This document shows positions 34,241-36,572 of a stretch of DNA of 36,572 bases, one piece after another; position 1 is the stretch's first letter; each line of letters starts with the position of its first letter. The DNA is from Ruminococcus sp. (GTDB taxonomy: Bacteria; Bacillota; Clostridia; Oscillospirales; Acutalibacteraceae). The stretch covers positions 1 to 36,572 of the forward strand of contig JAFQPG010000018.1 in the NCBI GenBank assembly GCA_017411835.1, given 5' to 3'. The notes under the pieces were generated by a model that was not told where the DNA came from, searched no databases, and saw nothing but the letters and a program-made list of their open reading frames with translations. The position numbers were made by a program, and so were the translations under genes.

Positions 34241-36550
34241 TTATTTGAGATATGTCTGACCTGTTGGACCTACAGCACCGTTGATGCCTGTAAAGCCTGA
34301 TGCACAGCATACGTAAACTCTCATATTACCCTTACCAACATTAGATACGGTAAGTGTGCCGTTTGTTACCTGCTTAACATCGCCTGTAACAGCATCGATA
34401 TACTTGCCGTTTGGAAGGTTTTTAAATGTTGCGCCATCTGTGATGGTTACACATGCGAGAGAATCGATGTTTTCAGCCTTGTCTGTGTATCTTCTTACAT
34501 AAGCCATATTACCTGAAGCGTAGTTTGAATCTGCTGTGTACTGACCCTTCTGGAGTGCAGGAATAGCACGTCTGATAGCATTCAACTTCTGGATGTGCTT
34601 TGCAAGTGGGTAGTTAAGAGTAGTAGCAACAGTACCTGAAGCGGTGTACTCACTAAAGTCTGTAGCATTAACAGTACCCTTAATGTTGTCGCCGTAGTAA
34701 GCACGACCTGTCTGCGAGAGTGGCTTGTTTGGACCGACGTCGATTTCCATACCCTTAGCAAACTCAATCTCTGTACCATAGTAAATACAAGGGATACCAC
34801 GGAATGTAAAGATGAGGTTTAAGTTCTCAGCCCAAGCCTGTGTACCTAAGCTGAAACGAGTTTTCTCCATACCATCAGGACCGTAGTCGTGTGAGTCAAC
34901 ATACATTACGTTCCATGTGGAGTCGTTCATATACTGGTCTTCTGTAAGACCTGCTCTGTATGCAGAACCTGCGTTTTCAAAGTTCCAATGCATTGTAAAG
35001 TCGATTACAGATGTACCGTTAGCCTTTGAGTAGTCAGGTGTGTGATATGTGATACCGTTTAAGAAAGCGTTGCTTGATGTTGGATGTCCGCTTGGGTCTC
35101 TGTGTGCATCATAGTGAGCCTTAGATTTTTCAATATTAGTAAGTGCATCTGATGCGCTTGTACCCCAGTTGCCCTGCCATGCACTTTCTGTTTCTAACCA
35201 AGTAAAGAATGCAGGTGAAGAAGATGGAATGTTGTGGTTCCAAGTCTCTCTAACACGTGAACAAACCTCACCAAAGATGTGGAAATTGTTCTCGCCGTTA
35301 GTCTTCTGAGAAAGAATGTCAGCAAATTTAGGGAAATAAGCGTTGTTTAAAGTCCAACGGTTGATGTGCTTTTCTGTATCAAGACGGAAGGCATCAACGC
35401 CCATATCAGCGTAATCACGATATGTATCTGTGATGTACTTAGCAACAACAGGGTTTTCGGTATTGATATCAACGCAGTCGCCCGCCATTGAGCCCTGCTG
35501 CTCGATTGATGACTCGTAACCCATGTTTCTCTCTCTATGGTAGTACTCGTTCTTGTTCATATTGTTTGACTGCAAGTCTTTCATAACGTCAAGTCTTGCT
35601 TGGAACTGGTCACCAGGTAAGAGATTGTCGTAGTTTGGATAGCATCTTGCAAGGTCAGAACCCGGTAAAACCTTCATACAATCAGGGTCGCCAAGATCCT
35701 GAACAGTCTTGTACTCCTTAGTAAACATAGGAGCTAAGAAAGGATCACCGAAGTTACCTGTATGGTTCCATACAACGTCCTGAATAATCTTCATGCCCTT
35801 CTGGTGAGCAGCCTCGATAACATCATCGTATGTATAGCCGTCACTTTCGTAACGAACATCGACTGTGCTAAAGTCAAATGAATGGTAACCATGGTAGTCA
35901 TAGCCCGATGCGTTTGTTACAACAGGAGTAATCCAGATTGCACTAAAACCTAGAGCTTTGATGTAGTCAAGCTTTTCAACAAGACCCTTGAAGTCACCAC
36001 GCCATGCAGGGTCAGAGTCAGGGTTGTTAGCCTGCTTGTCATCCCAGCAATGTACGTTGTTTCCTGTATCACCGTCGTAGAAACGGGTTGTGATAATAAA
36101 GTAGATAGAGTCTTCTCTTAAGTCAGAACGCTCGTAATCATACTCGTATGGATTTGTTTTATACCACTTGCCGTCTTTGTACCACCAGTTTCCTGTAGGA
36201 CTTGTAGTGCGGTTTGTTTCAGCGGTAATCTGACCGTCAAGTGTTGTTTTGCCGTTAGTAAACAGCATATTGATTTTAGTCACGTTAGAAAATGTGTATG
36301 TATACCAGTAGTTACCTGTTGCACTTTCCTTTGTCATTTTAACGCCTGGATATGAAGCAGTCTGGTCTGTTGGAAGTGCGTTCCAATAGTAGATATAAGG
36401 CACACAATCTTTGGACTCAAAGTGAATTTTAATAGAGTTTGCAGAAGTGTCTGCGATGTCGGTCTCGGTTGCGTATGTAGAGATAACAGCAACTGATACG
36501 ATTAACATTATACAAAGCACTACTGCCAATAATCTTTTAATTGTATTCAT
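34241..36550 (-). CDS. Secreted alpha-amylase family GH13 with N-terminal CBM26
   Basis: 769 residues with GGAGG ahead of the ATG at 36550. A signal peptide (1-28) is followed by CBM26 (about 38-132: YIYYWNALP and NWWYKDGKWY carry the stacking aromatics). The GH13 barrel runs from about 145 to 665. Conserved regions: DVVWNH (Asp258-His263), FRLDTEKH with nucleophile Asp391, FGEV with acid/base Glu428, and VDSHD with Asp555, in which the usual Asn of VDNHD is Ser. A C-terminal beta domain closes the protein. It hydrolyses alpha-1,4 (perhaps alpha-1,6) glucan outside the cell. No dockerin is present, so it would be released or anchored by another route. Confidence 0.95.
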   Translation of the reverse strand: MNTIKRLLAVVLCIMLIVSVAVISTYATETDIADTSANSIKIHFESKDCVPYIYYWNALPTDQTASYPGVKMTKESATGNYWYTYTFSNVTKINMLFTNGKTTLDGQITAETNRTTSPTGNWWYKDGKWYKTNPYEYDYERSDLREDSIYFIITTRFYDGDTGNNVHCWDDKQANNPDSDPAWRGDFKGLVEKLDYIKALGFSAIWITPVVTNASGYDYHGYHSFDFSTVDVRYESDGYTYDDVIEAAHQKGMKIIQDVVWNHTGNFGDPFLAPMFTKEYKTVQDLGDPDCMKVLPGSDLARCYPNYDNLLPGDQFQARLDVMKDLQSNNMNKNEYYHRERNMGYESSIEQQGSMAGDCVDINTENPVVAKYITDTYRDYADMGVDAFRLDTEKHINRWTLNNAYFPKFADILSQKTNGENNFHIFGEVCSRVRETWNHNIPSSSPAFFTWLETESAWQGNWGTSASDALTNIEKSKAHYDAHRDPSGHPTSSNAFLNGITYHTPDYSKANGTSVIDFTMHWNFENAGSAYRAGLTEDQYMNDSTWNVMYVDSHDYGPDGMEKTRFSLGTQAWAENLNLIFTFRGIPCIYYGTEIEFAKGMEIDVGPNKPLSQTGRAYYGDNIKGTVNATDFSEYTASGTVATTLNYPLAKHIQKLNAIRRAIPALQKGQYTADSNYASGNMAYVRRYTDKAENIDSLACVTITDGATFKNLPNGKYIDAVTGDVKQVTNGTLTVSNVGKGNMRVYVCCASGFTGINGAVGPTGQTYLK

Positions 36551-36572
36551 TTATGTTACCTCCTTTACCAAG

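Noticed and set aside
1-36572. CRISPR arrays, tRNA or rRNA genes, insertion sequences
   Set aside because: No regularly spaced repeats, tRNA-like folds or transposase motifs were seen on reading the sequence and the frames.

Overview
The window looks like a chromosomal segment of a spore-forming, starch-degrading gut Firmicute of the Ruminococcus bromii / Ruminococcoides type. The evidence is a low-GC genome with strong Shine-Dalgarno sites, a glmU-prs-pth-mfd order as in Firmicutes, spore genes (GerA/SpoVAF-like, SpmA, SpmB, an alpha/beta SASP), two proteins with type I dockerins, and starch-binding CBM26 modules on two secreted proteins, one a GH13 amylase. The species is inferred from gene content only.

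Layout. (1) 68-11165, core genes: ppdK on the minus strand, then on the plus strand a pyrophosphorylase-only GlmU, prs, pth, mfd, a PrsA/SurA-like lipoprotein and a single-pass membrane protein of unknown function. (2) 11209-22402, minus strand: an uninterrupted run of 18 tightly packed phage structural genes. It holds a full packaging and head module (both terminase subunits, portal, protease, decoration protein, capsid, connectors) followed directly by a contractile-type baseplate module (LysM protein, hub, spike, gp25, baseplate J, DUF2313) and a short fibre-like protein. No sheath, long tape measure, holin, endolysin, integrase, repressor or replication gene is present, and every frame is open. 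A terminator hairpin lies at each end. (3) 22560-27074: sporulation/germination genes, an AbrB-like regulator with a Cys4 knuckle, a dCMP deaminase and an XdhC-family protein. (4) 27131-36550: secreted and extracellular functions: an SGNH esterase with three Fn3 repeats, a small acid-soluble spore protein, a metallophosphoesterase with an N-terminal dockerin, a CBM26 and CBM9-like protein with a C-terminal dockerin, and a CBM26-GH13 amylase.

How the genes work together. Region 4 fits an amylosome: dockerin proteins would dock onto cohesin scaffoldins (not in this window) and act on starch beside the amylase. Region 2 is the most unusual part. It looks like a domesticated, vertically kept particle locus that could build a DNA-packaging head on an extremely short tail, perhaps a gene-transfer-agent-like particle. 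This is inference from gene content.

No tRNA, rRNA, CRISPR array, transposon or obvious att repeat was seen. No gene-free stretch exceeds 300 bases. The longest are 2702-2974 (divergent promoters) and 33966-34240 (a promoter and a terminator). Bases 1-67 show nothing recognisable.
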